Shown: in pieces, positions 24,645 through 33,376 of the stretch | Layout of the letters: each line of letters begins with the position of its first letter | How positions within the stretch are numbered: position 1 is the first letter of the stretch | Translations under genes and position numbers: made by a program | Source of the DNA: Gammaproteobacteria bacterium | GTDB lineage: Bacteria; Pseudomonadota; Gammaproteobacteria; Eutrophobiales; Eutrophobiaceae | Assembly: GCA_028819495.1 (NCBI GenBank) | Contig: JAPPLI010000026.1 | Coordinates: 1-62,883 of the forward strand | DNA length: 62,883 nucleotides | Direction of reading: 5' to 3' | Notes under the pieces: model-generated | Databases searched by the model: none | Told to the model about the DNA's origin: nothing | Seen by the model: only the letters and a program-made list of their open reading frames with translations

Positions 24645-25853
24645 TTACCAGAGCAGGAATCCGCCGATGGAGAAGGTGTCCACGTCATCGTGTCCAAGTA
24701 TGTCATGGCTATAGTTGCCATATTCGGCAACAACCTTCAACCAGGAAGTGACATCATGGTAAACGCCTATTGTCCATAGGTCACTCTCGAATCCGGAAAT
24801 GCCATACATCATATCGGCATCCTGGCTCGACTCGCCATAGCCACCGCCGATCTTGGTGGTGCCGTTGAAGGTGTAGGCCGCCTGCACGTAGAAACCGTCG
24901 TTGTCGGCTTCGTTACAACCCATAGCACTGCAATTGAAACCGAATCCGCCACCGCTGCTGAATAATATGACACCCAGCGCTTCTCCGTCATAGTATTGAC
25001 CGGTCATGCTGAATCCCTGAGCAGCGACCGAGGCGCCGATGTTCCAGCCTACGGTTTCAATGTCACCCGTACCGCCCGCCGGAGAAGACATGATTTCCTG
25101 CTCCTGCCAGATGAAGCCGGCCCAGCCGCTGAAGCTGCCGCCCTCGAAGGCGGAGTTGAAAGTGGCTTCGGCCTGGAACTGCGGGGTATCCGTTTCAGAA
25201 CTCCAACCGGCGGGGGCAGCACCAAGCAGTCCACCCGGTTCCTGGGGATCAAAGATACCTACGGACAACTGGAAACCGTTCATATCCGGGGTCTGGTAGA
25301 CAAAGCGGGTGCGGAAATCGGGATACACATAACCGGCGCCGATACGGCCCAAGGTGGTGCCGCCGCCATCCGGACCTACCAGATAACCCACACCAAACAA
25401 GGTAATATCCTTCAGAATGGCCTGACGCCCGAACAGGGCCAGGGTGCGGCCTGCGCTGATGGTGCCGAAATCGCCGGATACGTTGAAGAACACTTCACGC
25501 ATATCGATATTCGAAGTCGTTCCAAAGAGACCCGATTTATTGAGGCGACTGCCCTTCTCACTGGAACTGTCCACTGCGAAGGTGATCTGCCCAGCGCCGG
25601 TCAGACCGTTAACCTCGGGGGTTTTCACCACCATGGTATGGAAGGAAGGCAACAGGCCCTCGTTCAGGTGGGCGCTGTCTTCGCTACCGAAGTCACTCTG
25701 GGTATAGAACAGGTTGATAAAGCCGCCGTAGCTGACCTCCCAACCATCCGCGCCACCCAGGACCACTGCCGCATTGGTGGGCATGCTCAATGCACCTACC
25801 AGCGCCAGCGAACTCAGAACAGTCGTGAACTTGGTTGTATTAAATTTCATCAT
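24645..25853 (-). CDS. Outer-membrane porin (Gram-negative general porin type)
   Basis: A 402-residue beta-barrel protein. The signal peptide MKFNTTKFTTVLSSLALVGA ends near ...PTNAA. Alternating amphipathic strands follow, with FRTRFVYQTPDMNGFQLSVG and the C-terminal DVDTFSIGGFLLW. It does not end in Phe, unlike classical OmpF-type porins, but ends in an aromatic Trp. The AGGAGG site favours the second of two tandem ATG codons (25850). A long AT-rich leader precedes it and a strong terminator follows, so it is a single-gene, probably highly expressed unit. Confidence 0.85.
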   Translation of the reverse strand: MMKFNTTKFTTVLSSLALVGALSMPTNAAVVLGGADGWEVSYGGFINLFYTQSDFGSEDSAHLNEGLLPSFHTMVVKTPEVNGLTGAGQITFAVDSSSEKGSRLNKSGLFGTTSNIDMREVFFNVSGDFGTISAGRTLALFGRQAILKDITLFGVGYLVGPDGGGTTLGRIGAGYVYPDFRTRFVYQTPDMNGFQLSVGIFDPQEPGGLLGAAPAGWSSETDTPQFQAEATFNSAFEGGSFSGWAGFIWQEQEIMSSPAGGTGDIETVGWNIGASVAAQGFSMTGQYYDGEALGVILFSSGGGFGFNCSAMGCNEADNDGFYVQAAYTFNGTTKIGGGYGESSQDADMMYGISGFESDLWTIGVYHDVTSWLKVVAEYGNYSHDILGHDDVDTFSIGGFLLW

Positions 25854-26070
25854 TCTCCTCCTCTAAAGAAAGGTATTAAGCAAAAAGATACTGCGGTTTT
25901 TTTAAAATTCTTGATTTCGGCTTCTTCAACGCCCTTATTCCAATAAGCATATTGCATAACTGGAGCAATTGCAACATAGAAAAGGTACATTTACAACACT
26001 TTTTTTGATTTTTTTGCGTAATAAGTCGTTATTGTGTTTCTTTTAGGCAACAGGTTACTGTGAAAACGGA

Positions 26071-26268
26071 CTATTGCTCCATCACGGCGTCACCAGGTCG
26101 CCTGACCAGCAAGCCGTGAATAAAGGCTACTTGTTCCTTTATGCTCAACAGCCGTTTCTCCACGGCTGACAACCTGCCAAGCAGGTATAAAAAAGTGGTG
26201 ATATTAATCGCGGCAAGGGCGAGGCCAACGCCGATTAAAGTAAAGATAATAGTAGTCAATTCAGTCAT
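26071..26268 (-). CDS. Small membrane protein, coiled-coil (65 aa)
   Basis: A 65-residue protein with one membrane helix (IIFTLIGVGLALAAINITTF) and a short helical tail (LLGRLSAVEKRLLSIKEQVA). It resembles the 57-residue protein at 22406-22579 in its helix and layout. No function is known. Confidence 0.55.
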   Translation of the reverse strand: MTELTTIIFTLIGVGLALAAINITTFLYLLGRLSAVEKRLLSIKEQVAFIHGLLVRRPGDAVMEQ

Positions 26269-26612
26269 ATCCGGTTTCCTGGTCCATGTTAAGGAATGTC
26301 AGTTGCGTTTCCCTGTCGGTTCCATGCTATGCATGGCATAACCATTTTATCTCACATTACATCTTTTTGTCGCCATTATTACAGGCATCATCACAGGCAA
26401 TATCGACGTTTCCATTCAAGGCATTACTCAGAGGGTCATCGACTGCATGATTCCACAGCTATTGCCAGTTGTCAGGTGAGAAGACAAAAGCGCCGTAAAG
26501 CTAAACTGTCAAGAGTACTCCGTGCCTTCAAACTCATGTAGAATTATCTGGAAGGGGCAAGTAGTTAAAACCCGAAAATAACAGAAACTGAAAGCCGAGG
26601 ATAGATTGCAGA
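26269..26612. other. Intergenic region upstream of the ATPase gene
   Basis: A 344-nt stretch with no convincing gene. A 45-codon frame without a start codon (26342-26479, reading FVAIITGIITGNIDVSIQGI) looks protein-like and could be a gene remnant, but I cannot assign it. The last 60 nt are AT-rich and probably hold the promoter for the ATPase gene. Confidence 0.4.
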
Positions 26613-28010
26613 ATGGTCAAAGCCACATTCAAAAATACAGGCCCGATAAAGTCCGCTGAACTTGAACTGGGCGATTTAACCATCATTGCAGGGCAGAACA
26701 ATACAGGGAAAACCTACCTGGTTTATACATTGTACGGATTTTTGAAATATATCAATGAACCCTCTCACTGGTATTCTTTACAGGAGATTGGAGGGGATAA
26801 TTCTATTTCCAAACAACTCAATATATTCGCCAGGCAATTGTCAGACAGTGGAGTTTTATCCATACCTGCCACGCAATTCAAGCATCTGGTTAAGCAATAT
26901 ATCCAGGAATTGAGTCGTTTTTTCTCAAAAGAATTGATTCATAATGTATTCAGCACGTCAAAGCAGGAGTTTGCCGACGCTCAATTCAACCTGGAAATGG
27001 ACGTTAATGATATAACGGATGAAACATTTATCCCGGGCTTAAAATATTTACCTATAGATATAAATGTATCCTTCAAGGGAGGGCGGGTGGTTTTCGAGCA
27101 AGAGATGCAAGCAGAAGTTCCCTCCCCTGAGGATTTTATTCCCACCGAACTGTATGTGTGCCTGGGCCGTTTCATATCACTGAAATCCCCTTCGGTATTC
27201 ATCCTGTCAGCAGAGCGATTTGGCATTTCTCTCTTTTACAAGGAACTGGATTTCACCAAGAACAGGCTGGTGGAAGAACTGCAAAAATTATCCGACGGGA
27301 CCAAACATTTTAATCCTTTCGAATTTATTATAAAGGGCAGCTCGCGCTATGCGCAGCCTATCAAGGACAATATTGACTTCACCAGAGACCTCGCAAGAAT
27401 CCAAACAGAAAAGAGTGTTTTGGCCTTGGATGATCACTCAATACGGGAAATGATGGAGGGTTATTACAAGGCTGACAGCAGCGATATCCGGTTTATTTCC
27501 CGAAGAAGAAAAAGTAACAGGTTCGATATCCCTCTGCACCTTGCATCCTCGTCCGCGCGGGGGTTGTCAGATATGTATTTTTACCTGAAACATGTTGCCT
27601 CTCCCGGCGAGCTTCTGATTATTGATGAACCGGAAAGCCACCTGAGTCCGACCAACCAGATTTTAATGGCACGGCTATTGGCATTTTGCGTGAACGCCGG
27701 ACTGAAAGTTTTGATCACTACCCATAGCGATTACCTGATCAAGGAAATTAACAACCTGGTTATGCTGGATAATAACTTTGAAGGGAAAGAGGAATTTCTG
27801 GCAAGACATAAAAATGAATATACCGAACATGATCGCTTGAGCCCGGACGCGATCAAGGCTTACACCTGTGAGGCCGGTACATTGAAAGCCTGTCGCATTG
27901 ACAGCGCCGGGATTGACATGCCGGTATTCGATGATGCCATAGACAAAATTAACCGAACATCCAACGAACTCGCGCTTCTGACGATGCCGCACGGAATGCA
28001 AAATGATTGA
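26613..28010 (+). CDS. ABC/SMC-type AAA ATPase (OLD-like, no TOPRIM)
   Basis: A 465-residue ATPase of the AAA_15/AAA_21 kind. Walker A is GQNNTGKT (residues 27-34). A signature-like SSARGLSDMYFYLKH lies near residue 312, Walker B LLIIDEPESHLSP near residue 335, and the switch histidine in ITTHSDYLIKE. No TOPRIM nuclease domain follows, unlike OLD proteins. The next gene starts inside its last codons (8-nt overlap), so the two act together. Such ATPases are the sensing/motor part of many antiphage systems, with a separately encoded effector. The region is AT-richer than its surroundings, suggesting acquisition. Confidence 0.85.
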   Translation: MVKATFKNTGPIKSAELELGDLTIIAGQNNTGKTYLVYTLYGFLKYINEPSHWYSLQEIGGDNSISKQLNIFARQLSDSGVLSIPATQFKHLVKQYIQELSRFFSKELIHNVFSTSKQEFADAQFNLEMDVNDITDETFIPGLKYLPIDINVSFKGGRVVFEQEMQAEVPSPEDFIPTELYVCLGRFISLKSPSVFILSAERFGISLFYKELDFTKNRLVEELQKLSDGTKHFNPFEFIIKGSSRYAQPIKDNIDFTRDLARIQTEKSVLALDDHSIREMMEGYYKADSSDIRFISRRRKSNRFDIPLHLASSSARGLSDMYFYLKHVASPGELLIIDEPESHLSPTNQILMARLLAFCVNAGLKVLITTHSDYLIKEINNLVMLDNNFEGKEEFLARHKNEYTEHDRLSPDAIKAYTCEAGTLKACRIDSAGIDMPVFDDAIDKINRTSNELALLTMPHGMQND

Positions 28011-28566
28011 GCAACTGAAAGAGATTATAAAAGACCGCCACTATCAAACTTCAGAGACTTCAGACAACAACGCTGTTCTATTAATGGATGATAACTCCGG
28101 GATGGAAGTCAGGATAACGAAACCGGCCAATGACTGGCTTGTCATCAATATACCAGATAATCATCACCTGGGTATGGTGGACAAAGGTAACTGGCGCAAA
28201 ACCTGTGACAAGTTGATTTTGGTTGCTGGCCGCAACCAGGTGGACGTCTATTTTATCGAAATGAAAAAAACGCTGAGACCAAACCAGGAAGACATTCCAG
28301 AAGACGCCTTTATGCAAATTCTTTGCACTATTCCAACCCTTGATTACCTGGTGTCAATGGTCAAAAACTACTTTCAGGAGCAGTATGGAATTAAACAGCA
28401 CTATGCTGTTATCTACGAGAAACGGGCAGCAACACTCGATAAACAACGGATCAAGCCACAGATCGCAGACTCTTATAAATTCCGCCGGGAATCGTTCAGG
28501 TGTATTTCATCTGTTTCCGGGCCCATTGATCTGGACCACTTGCAGTTCAAAAGTGAACAAGCTTGA
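28003..28566 (+). CDS. PD-(D/E)xK-like putative effector nuclease
   Basis: A 187-residue protein with no family I can name. It has a possible restriction-nuclease-like core: Asp69 (CDKLILV), then the strand VDVYFIEMKK with Glu86-x-Lys88, and downstream Gln105 in EDAFMQIL. That D...ExK...Q order is what PD-(D/E)xK nucleases show. It overlaps the ATPase gene by 8 nt. By analogy with two-gene ATPase-plus-nuclease defence operons it would be the effector; this is inference. No catalytic activity is proven by the sequence. Confidence 0.65.
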   Translation: MIEQLKEIIKDRHYQTSETSDNNAVLLMDDNSGMEVRITKPANDWLVINIPDNHHLGMVDKGNWRKTCDKLILVAGRNQVDVYFIEMKKTLRPNQEDIPEDAFMQILCTIPTLDYLVSMVKNYFQEQYGIKQHYAVIYEKRAATLDKQRIKPQIADSYKFRRESFRCISSVSGPIDLDHLQFKSEQA

Positions 28567-28620
28567 GTGTCTCAGGCAATAGTCCCTGACCTGACCAAGC
28601 CAGAACCAAAATTCACACTC

Positions 28621-28714
28621 CATTCGTCATTTACGGATGCAGGAATCCAGTAAACGAACCTTCATTATAAGGAATTGTTTCATCAACTGGATTCCCGCCT
28701 GCGCGGGAATTACG
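28621..28714. repeat. Degenerate ATTCCCGC MITE-like element
   Basis: The left part (ATTTACGGATGCAGGAATCC) is a decayed arm; the right part ACTGGATTCCCGCCTGCGCG...GGAAT is intact. The spacer shares ATAAGGA-TTG with the element at 20728. It separates the ATPase/nuclease pair from the aldehyde oxidoreductase operon. Confidence 0.8.
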
Positions 28715-28780
28715 GGGGGTGGCCGGAATAGCTGGGGATAGGGGCGGTTATATCCTGGGACAAATAGCTGTAGCGCCGTC

Positions 28781-29044
28781 TTATCCCCCTCCCCGCTGGT
28801 ACGCCAGATCGAAGCGGGACAGGAATGCTGTCTGGTCGGCAGGGTTGAAACCGTCAAATTCGATGCTGACCGGCGTCACGGGAAATTCCATGAGGCCGAG
28901 TTTCCTGATGCTCTCCGGCGCCAGGGTGATTTTCACCCGGCCGGCTTCCGTCGCGATATCCGCCTGGTTGCCCATGCGGGTAACAGGCGCGCCGTTTACT
29001 GCCCGCGGCAACAGGCGGAAGAAGTCCTTGTGGGTGATACTCAT
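28781..29044 (-). CDS. Small aor-operon protein ending in Gly-Gly-Gly
   Basis: An 87-residue protein (start MSITHKDFFRLLPRAVNG) that I cannot place in a named family. It has mixed strands, one Pro-rich turn (MEFPVTPVSIEFDGF) and ends RGGG. It is the last gene of the aldehyde oxidoreductase operon, 8 nt after the MoaD-like gene. The glycine tail raises the question of whether it is modified like MoaD/ThiS proteins. A maturation role is the most economical guess. The open frame extends 11 codons upstream into the MoaD-like gene, so the start is uncertain. Confidence 0.65.
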   Translation of the reverse strand: MSITHKDFFRLLPRAVNGAPVTRMGNQADIATEAGRVKITLAPESIRKLGLMEFPVTPVSIEFDGFNPADQTAFLSRFDLAYQRGGG

Positions 29045-29052
29045 TTCCCGGG

Positions 29053-29304
29053 TCAGCCCCCGGCTACCGGCGGCCATATCGCCAGGGTGTCTCCGTCGTT
29101 GAATACGGCCTTGTTACGATCCTCCGGTTTGATGTAAACACCGTTCAGCAATACCAGGTGCGCCATCTCCCTGGGCACGTTGTACCTGTCGATGACTTCG
29201 TAGGCGGTGTTGTCTTCAGATATTTCTATAATGAGTTTGTTATCCACTGCGTCTGAAGGAAGATAATCGGTTAAACCGGCGTAGAGTTTGAATACCAGTT
29301 TCAT
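29053..29304 (-). CDS. MoaD/ThiS-like sulfur carrier of the aor operon
   Basis: An 83-residue ubiquitin-fold protein starting MKLVFKLYAGLTDYLP and ending WPPVAGG, a MoaD-type Gly-Gly tail. It differs from the general moaD at 8.9 kb and has the sequence style (VPREMAHLVLLNGVYIKPED) of MoaD-like proteins linked to tungsten aldehyde oxidoreductases. It probably serves synthesis of the tungstopterin cofactor for the adjacent enzyme. A hairpin repeat separates it from the upstream FAD subunit gene. Confidence 0.88.
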   Translation of the reverse strand: MKLVFKLYAGLTDYLPSDAVDNKLIIEISEDNTAYEVIDRYNVPREMAHLVLLNGVYIKPEDRNKAVFNDGDTLAIWPPVAGG

Positions 29305-29319
29305 AACAACGAAATATTT

Positions 29320-29362
29320 GGGGTCAGAGTAAAAATTCTGGCGAATTTCTTACTCTGACCCC
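29320..29362. repeat. GGGGTCAGAG hairpin repeat, copy 8
   Basis: Canonical 43-nt unit, identical to copies 4 and 6. It lies inside the aor operon between the FAD subunit and the MoaD-like gene. Confidence 0.93.
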
Positions 29363-29407
29363 GGATCTCCACGCGCCGAGGGACACAATTGGAGTCAGTC
29401 AATTCGT

Positions 29408-30670
29408 TCAAAGCAGTGCAGCGTTGTGGCCGATGGACTGGGTCGCCCCCAGGTATGCCTCCATAATCCGGGTCGGGTCCTGCAGCAGGTGGTCCTTCCA
29501 CTTGCCCAGCTTCAGTTTCGTCTGGATCAGGCCGCGCAATACGCCTACGTGATTGGTGAGCCCCAGCGCCTGGGCGCCGACCAGGACGTCATCCTGGAAC
29601 TGGAGGCTGATATAACGGTACCGTTCCGCGTCCACCAGTTCCGCGGATTCGCCGCCCTCGACACCCATCCATAAACCATAGGAGGTAGAGACCAGGCCCA
29701 TGGTGTCCAGCACGTTCATATTGACGCTGCCCTGGTGGCGGGTATCCCGGCCGCACATGTTCATGGCCGCGATCCTGCCGTGGTCGGCCGCGGTGGGCTG
29801 GATCGCCTGTACGCTGAACTCCCCGGTGGAGAAATCCCTGCCCTGGCATACGTCGCCGGCGGCGTACACGTCCGGGTGGCTGCTCTGCAGGCGGTCGTTC
29901 ACCAGCACGCCGAAGTCGGTCTCAATGCCGCTGCCTTCGAGAAAACCGGTATTGGCCCGTACGCCGGTGGCGGAAATCACCACGTCGGCGCCCAGTTGTT
30001 CACCGTTATCCAGTTTTACCGACAGCCTGCCGCCGTCCTGTTCGATTGCCCCGACCCGGGTCGAGGTCAACACGTTGACGCCCTTGTCCAGGCACCACTG
30101 CTTTATCAGGTTTCCGGCGGTCTGGTTCATCATGCGCGGCACCATGCGGTCCTCCATTTCGATCACCGTCAGGTTCACGCCGCGCTCGGCCAGCGCTTCC
30201 AGGATGATGCAGCCGATAAATCCCGCACCCATCAGGATTACATCGGAGCCTTTGGTGGCGTTTTGCGCGATGTTCCTGCCGTCCTCGAGGGTCCAGCAGG
30301 AATGAACGCCGGGCGAATCCAGGCCGGGAATGGGCGGCCTGATCGGATGGGAGCCCGTGGCGATCAGTAACTTGTCGAAGTTGACCGTCGCGCCGCTCTC
30401 CAGTTGCAGGGTGTGGGCATCGGGGTCTACCGACGCCACCCGGTCCTGGATCATCTCGATGTCCTGGTCGGCATAATGGCCGGCTGACTTGCGCAGGTAG
30501 GTGCCGGCCTCATTGATGTTGTCGATGAGGTAGTACGGCAGCGCCATGCGCGAGTACGGCGGTTCCGTTTCGTCGCCGATCAGCTTGATCGAACAGGAGG
30601 GATCGGTTTTCCTGAGCGTTTCCGCTGCGATAACGCCGGCGGGCCCGGCGCCGATAATGACGTGTTGCAT
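29408..30670 (-). CDS. FAD-dependent NAD(P)H oxidoreductase subunit (AorC-like)
   Basis: A 420-residue pyridine nucleotide-disulfide oxidoreductase-type flavoprotein. The FAD motif is VIIGAGPAGVIAAETL (residues 4-19) and the second Rossmann motif is VILMGAGFIGCIILEAL (near residue 145). VYAAGDVCQGRDF binds the FAD ribityl chain. It follows the aldehyde oxidoreductase gene, with 95 nt between them that hold a short repeat. In the Aromatoleum aorABC system a similar subunit passes electrons between the ferredoxin-like subunit and NAD+. Confidence 0.88.
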   Translation of the reverse strand: MQHVIIGAGPAGVIAAETLRKTDPSCSIKLIGDETEPPYSRMALPYYLIDNINEAGTYLRKSAGHYADQDIEMIQDRVASVDPDAHTLQLESGATVNFDKLLIATGSHPIRPPIPGLDSPGVHSCWTLEDGRNIAQNATKGSDVILMGAGFIGCIILEALAERGVNLTVIEMEDRMVPRMMNQTAGNLIKQWCLDKGVNVLTSTRVGAIEQDGGRLSVKLDNGEQLGADVVISATGVRANTGFLEGSGIETDFGVLVNDRLQSSHPDVYAAGDVCQGRDFSTGEFSVQAIQPTAADHGRIAAMNMCGRDTRHQGSVNMNVLDTMGLVSTSYGLWMGVEGGESAELVDAERYRYISLQFQDDVLVGAQALGLTNHVGVLRGLIQTKLKLGKWKDHLLQDPTRIMEAYLGATQSIGHNAALL

Positions 30671-30713
30671 GCTTTCAGTCTCTTACAAGGTATGACTTCG
30701 TCATGAGTGTTTC

Positions 30714-30743
30714 ACTGGATTCCGGGTCAAGCCCGGAATGACG
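30714..30743. repeat. GGATTCCGGG...CCCGGAATGACG hairpin repeat
   Basis: A small hairpin (ATTCCGGG-TCAAG-CCCGGAAT) of the widespread dRS3-like type, located between the aldehyde oxidoreductase and FAD subunit genes, inside their operon. Confidence 0.75.
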
Positions 30744-30765
30744 GGCAGTAAATTACGAGCCACCA

Positions 30766-32616
30766 TTACAGGCTGAGTCGTTGCCGGGTCTCGTCGGTCG
30801 GCACGCCCTGCTCATTCCAGCCGCGCACTTCGTAGTACTTCGGCAGCATCTCGTGCAGGCGGTTCACGTTGCCCTTGGCCGGGCCGGTCTGGGCCGGTTC
30901 CGTCAGCAGGCGTTTCGGCAACGTGTCGTCCGCCGCAGTCAGCCCTGCCGCAAGGTTGAACTCGCGTTCCATGTTCCAGATGCGCTCGCCCGCTTCCAGC
31001 ATGCTCTCAGCGGTCCACTCGTCCCCGCAGGCCGCGGCCACCTGGGGAGCGATATCCTCCAGGGTCCAGGCGAACGTAGTAAACACGCACAGGCCGCTCG
31101 AATCCACGATGGAGGTGGCGTCCTGGAAAGCCTTGACCAGTTCCGGCTTGCCCTCGGTGGCCAGCGGGTCGGTCTTTTCGGGGACGCCCATCACTTCGGA
31201 TGAGACGGTGTAGCTGCGCAGGTGACAGGCGCCGCGGTTGGACGTGGCGTAGGTCAGGCCCATGCCCTGGATGCCGCGCGGGTCGTAGGCGGGAAATTCC
31301 TGGCCCTTCACCGTCATCGACAGTTCCGGGTGTCCGTACTTCTCGCACAGGCGTTTGGAGCCCAGGCCGAGATCCAGGCCGAAACCCTCGCCCTTGCAGG
31401 TGACTTCCGTCGCCCAGGCCAGCGCTTCGGCAGAGCCGAACTTCAGTTCGACGCCGCCGGTCTGCTCTTTCGTGATGGCGCCGAGGTCGTAGAGCTCCAT
31501 GGCTGCGGCAACAGTGGCGCCGAAGGAAATGGGGTCAATCCCGTCCTCGTTGCAGATGAAGTTCGCATAAGTCAGCGCATCGATGTCGTCCACGCCGGTG
31601 TCCGAACCCAGCGCCCAGGCCGCCTCGTATTCCAGGCCGCCCGAAGCGCCCCAGTATTGCGGCTTGTTCTCGATGGAAAAATGGCCCCGGTCGATGGTGG
31701 AGATGCGCCCGCAGGCGATGGTGCAGCCGAAACAACCCGCGTTGGTTACCAGGTTGGGCTTGCCGTCGCTTTCCCGAGGCTCGTGCATGGCCTCGGCGGA
31801 AATCTTGCTGGCGCCCTCGAACTGTACTTCGCGCATGTTGCGGGTCGGCATGGCGCCGACCTCGTTGATGACGTTCATCAGCACCTGGGTGCCGTAGGTG
31901 GGCAGCCCCTGCCCGGTGACCGCGTTCTCGGCCAGGACCTGCTTGCCGGCGTTGACCGCCTGCATGAACGCGCCCGGGTCCTTGATGTTGCCGACGCCCT
32001 TGGTGCCCCTGACCGCAACCGCCTTGAGGTTCTTGGAGGCCATCACCGTGCCGACGCCGGAGCGGCCGGCCGCCCGGTGCAGGTCGTTGACGACCGCCGC
32101 GTACAGGCAACCCTTCTCGGCAGCGCGGCCTACCGCGGCGATGCGCAGCAACGGGTCCTGGTATTTCTTGTGCAACCATTCATCCGCAGCCCAGACCGAC
32201 TGTCCCCAGATCTCATCTGCAGAGACGATTTCGACCTTGTCATTTTCCACGTACAGGTACACAGGCCGCGGCGATTTGCCTTCAAAGATAATCATGTCGT
32301 ACCCTGCGGCCTTCAATTCCGCGCCGATGAAGCCGCCGGAATTCGAACAGGCGATTGCCCCGGTCAGCGGACTCTTGGTAACGACGGAATAACGCCCGCC
32401 GGTGGACGCCATGGTGCCGGTCAGCGGACCGGTAGTCATGATCAACTTGTTGCCGGGACCCAGCGCGTCGCATTTCGGGTCGATCTCTTCCGCCAGGTAC
32501 TTGGTGGCGAGGCCGCGCTGGCCCAGGTAGAGCCTGGCCCACTCCATGTTCAGGGGTTCGTTGCTGGTGGTGCCTTCTGTCAGGTTTACTCGCAGTACAT
32601 TATTAGCCCAAGCCAT
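30766..32616 (-). CDS. Tungsten-dependent aldehyde ferredoxin oxidoreductase (AorB-like)
   Basis: A 616-residue catalytic subunit of the AOR family, oxidising aldehydes to carboxylates at a bis-pyranopterin tungsten site (reversibly in some members). GRSGVGTVMASKNLKAVAVRG lies in the pterin-binding N-terminal domain. The [4Fe-4S] ligands are in NAGCFGCTIACGR (near residue 295) with a later Cys in DSSGLCVFTTFAW. The N-terminal WANNVLRVNLTEGTT and LGQRGLATKYLAEE are typical. It lies between the four-cluster ferredoxin gene and the FAD subunit gene. The metal could be Mo instead of W. Confidence 0.95.
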   Translation of the reverse strand: MAWANNVLRVNLTEGTTSNEPLNMEWARLYLGQRGLATKYLAEEIDPKCDALGPGNKLIMTTGPLTGTMASTGGRYSVVTKSPLTGAIACSNSGGFIGAELKAAGYDMIIFEGKSPRPVYLYVENDKVEIVSADEIWGQSVWAADEWLHKKYQDPLLRIAAVGRAAEKGCLYAAVVNDLHRAAGRSGVGTVMASKNLKAVAVRGTKGVGNIKDPGAFMQAVNAGKQVLAENAVTGQGLPTYGTQVLMNVINEVGAMPTRNMREVQFEGASKISAEAMHEPRESDGKPNLVTNAGCFGCTIACGRISTIDRGHFSIENKPQYWGASGGLEYEAAWALGSDTGVDDIDALTYANFICNEDGIDPISFGATVAAAMELYDLGAITKEQTGGVELKFGSAEALAWATEVTCKGEGFGLDLGLGSKRLCEKYGHPELSMTVKGQEFPAYDPRGIQGMGLTYATSNRGACHLRSYTVSSEVMGVPEKTDPLATEGKPELVKAFQDATSIVDSSGLCVFTTFAWTLEDIAPQVAAACGDEWTAESMLEAGERIWNMEREFNLAAGLTAADDTLPKRLLTEPAQTGPAKGNVNRLHEMLPKYYEVRGWNEQGVPTDETRQRLSL

Positions 32617-32634
32617 TTTTAATCTCCTCCGCTA

Positions 32635-33096
32635 TCAGTTGGCGCTTGCCGCCGCGTGCGCACGCATCCGGGCCAGCCCGGTATGGTCTGCATCGACGTA
32701 AGTGATGGCTGCCGTCGGGCAGGCCTTGGCGCATTCGGGATCACCACCGCAGAGGTCGCATTTATAGACGACCTTGGTGTCCTGGTTGTAGTTCACCGTC
32801 CCGAACGGGCAGGCGATGGTGCATACCTTGCAGCCGACGCAGACGTCGGCCAGCACGTCCTTGGAACCGGTTTCCTCGTTCAGCACGATGGCCTCGACGG
32901 GGCATGCGTGCATGCACCAGGCCTCGCTGCACTGGGTGCAGGTGTAGGGGACGAACCGGCCCTCATCGTGGAAGGTAAACACCTTGATACGGGATTTTGC
33001 AGGGTTGAATACCCCTTCAGCCTGGTAGGAACAGGCCAGTTCGCATTGCAGGCAACCGGTACATTTTTCCGGTTCAATCTGGAGCGCTCTCAGCAT
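32635..33096 (-). CDS. 4Fe-4S ferredoxin subunit (AorA/DMSO-reductase-B type)
   Basis: A 153-residue electron-transfer subunit with four cysteine groups: CTGCLQCELAC, CTQCSEAWCMHACP, CVGCKVCTIACP and CDLCGGDPECAKACP. This is the polyferredoxin layout of AorA-like subunits. The start at 33096 (MLRALQIEPEKC) has AGGAG 6 nt upstream; an earlier in-frame ATG is less likely. It is the first gene of the operon, 18 nt ahead of the oxidoreductase gene. Electron flow would be W site to ferredoxin to the FAD subunit. Confidence 0.93.
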   Translation of the reverse strand: MLRALQIEPEKCTGCLQCELACSYQAEGVFNPAKSRIKVFTFHDEGRFVPYTCTQCSEAWCMHACPVEAIVLNEETGSKDVLADVCVGCKVCTIACPFGTVNYNQDTKVVYKCDLCGGDPECAKACPTAAITYVDADHTGLARMRAHAAASAN

Positions 33097-33376
33097 CACA
33101 TTCTCCTTGGATAGCAACAGTTTCGGATAAAGATCGAAAAAATCTTGTGTAATACCGGGAAAAATTCCCGTCCGTACCAGTCCCGGTTTTCTTTATAATG
33201 GGACTGACCGGTTTTTTCTTATAGTATAGCTTATTGTTAATTGCCAGGTCAGGCACCTGTGCGATGCAGAGGATACAAAAAAATTCCGGTGATGGCAACA
33301 TGCTTTACCAGGCATGGCATAACAGAACTATTTCACCGGACCAGGGTCAAATACCGGACTGGCAGTCAGGACAACA

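Noticed and set aside
26296..26541. 81-codon plus-strand frame upstream of the ATPase gene
   Set aside because: The translation (His/Arg/Tyr-rich) is unlike protein; another frame in the same stretch reads more plausibly but lacks a start codon.
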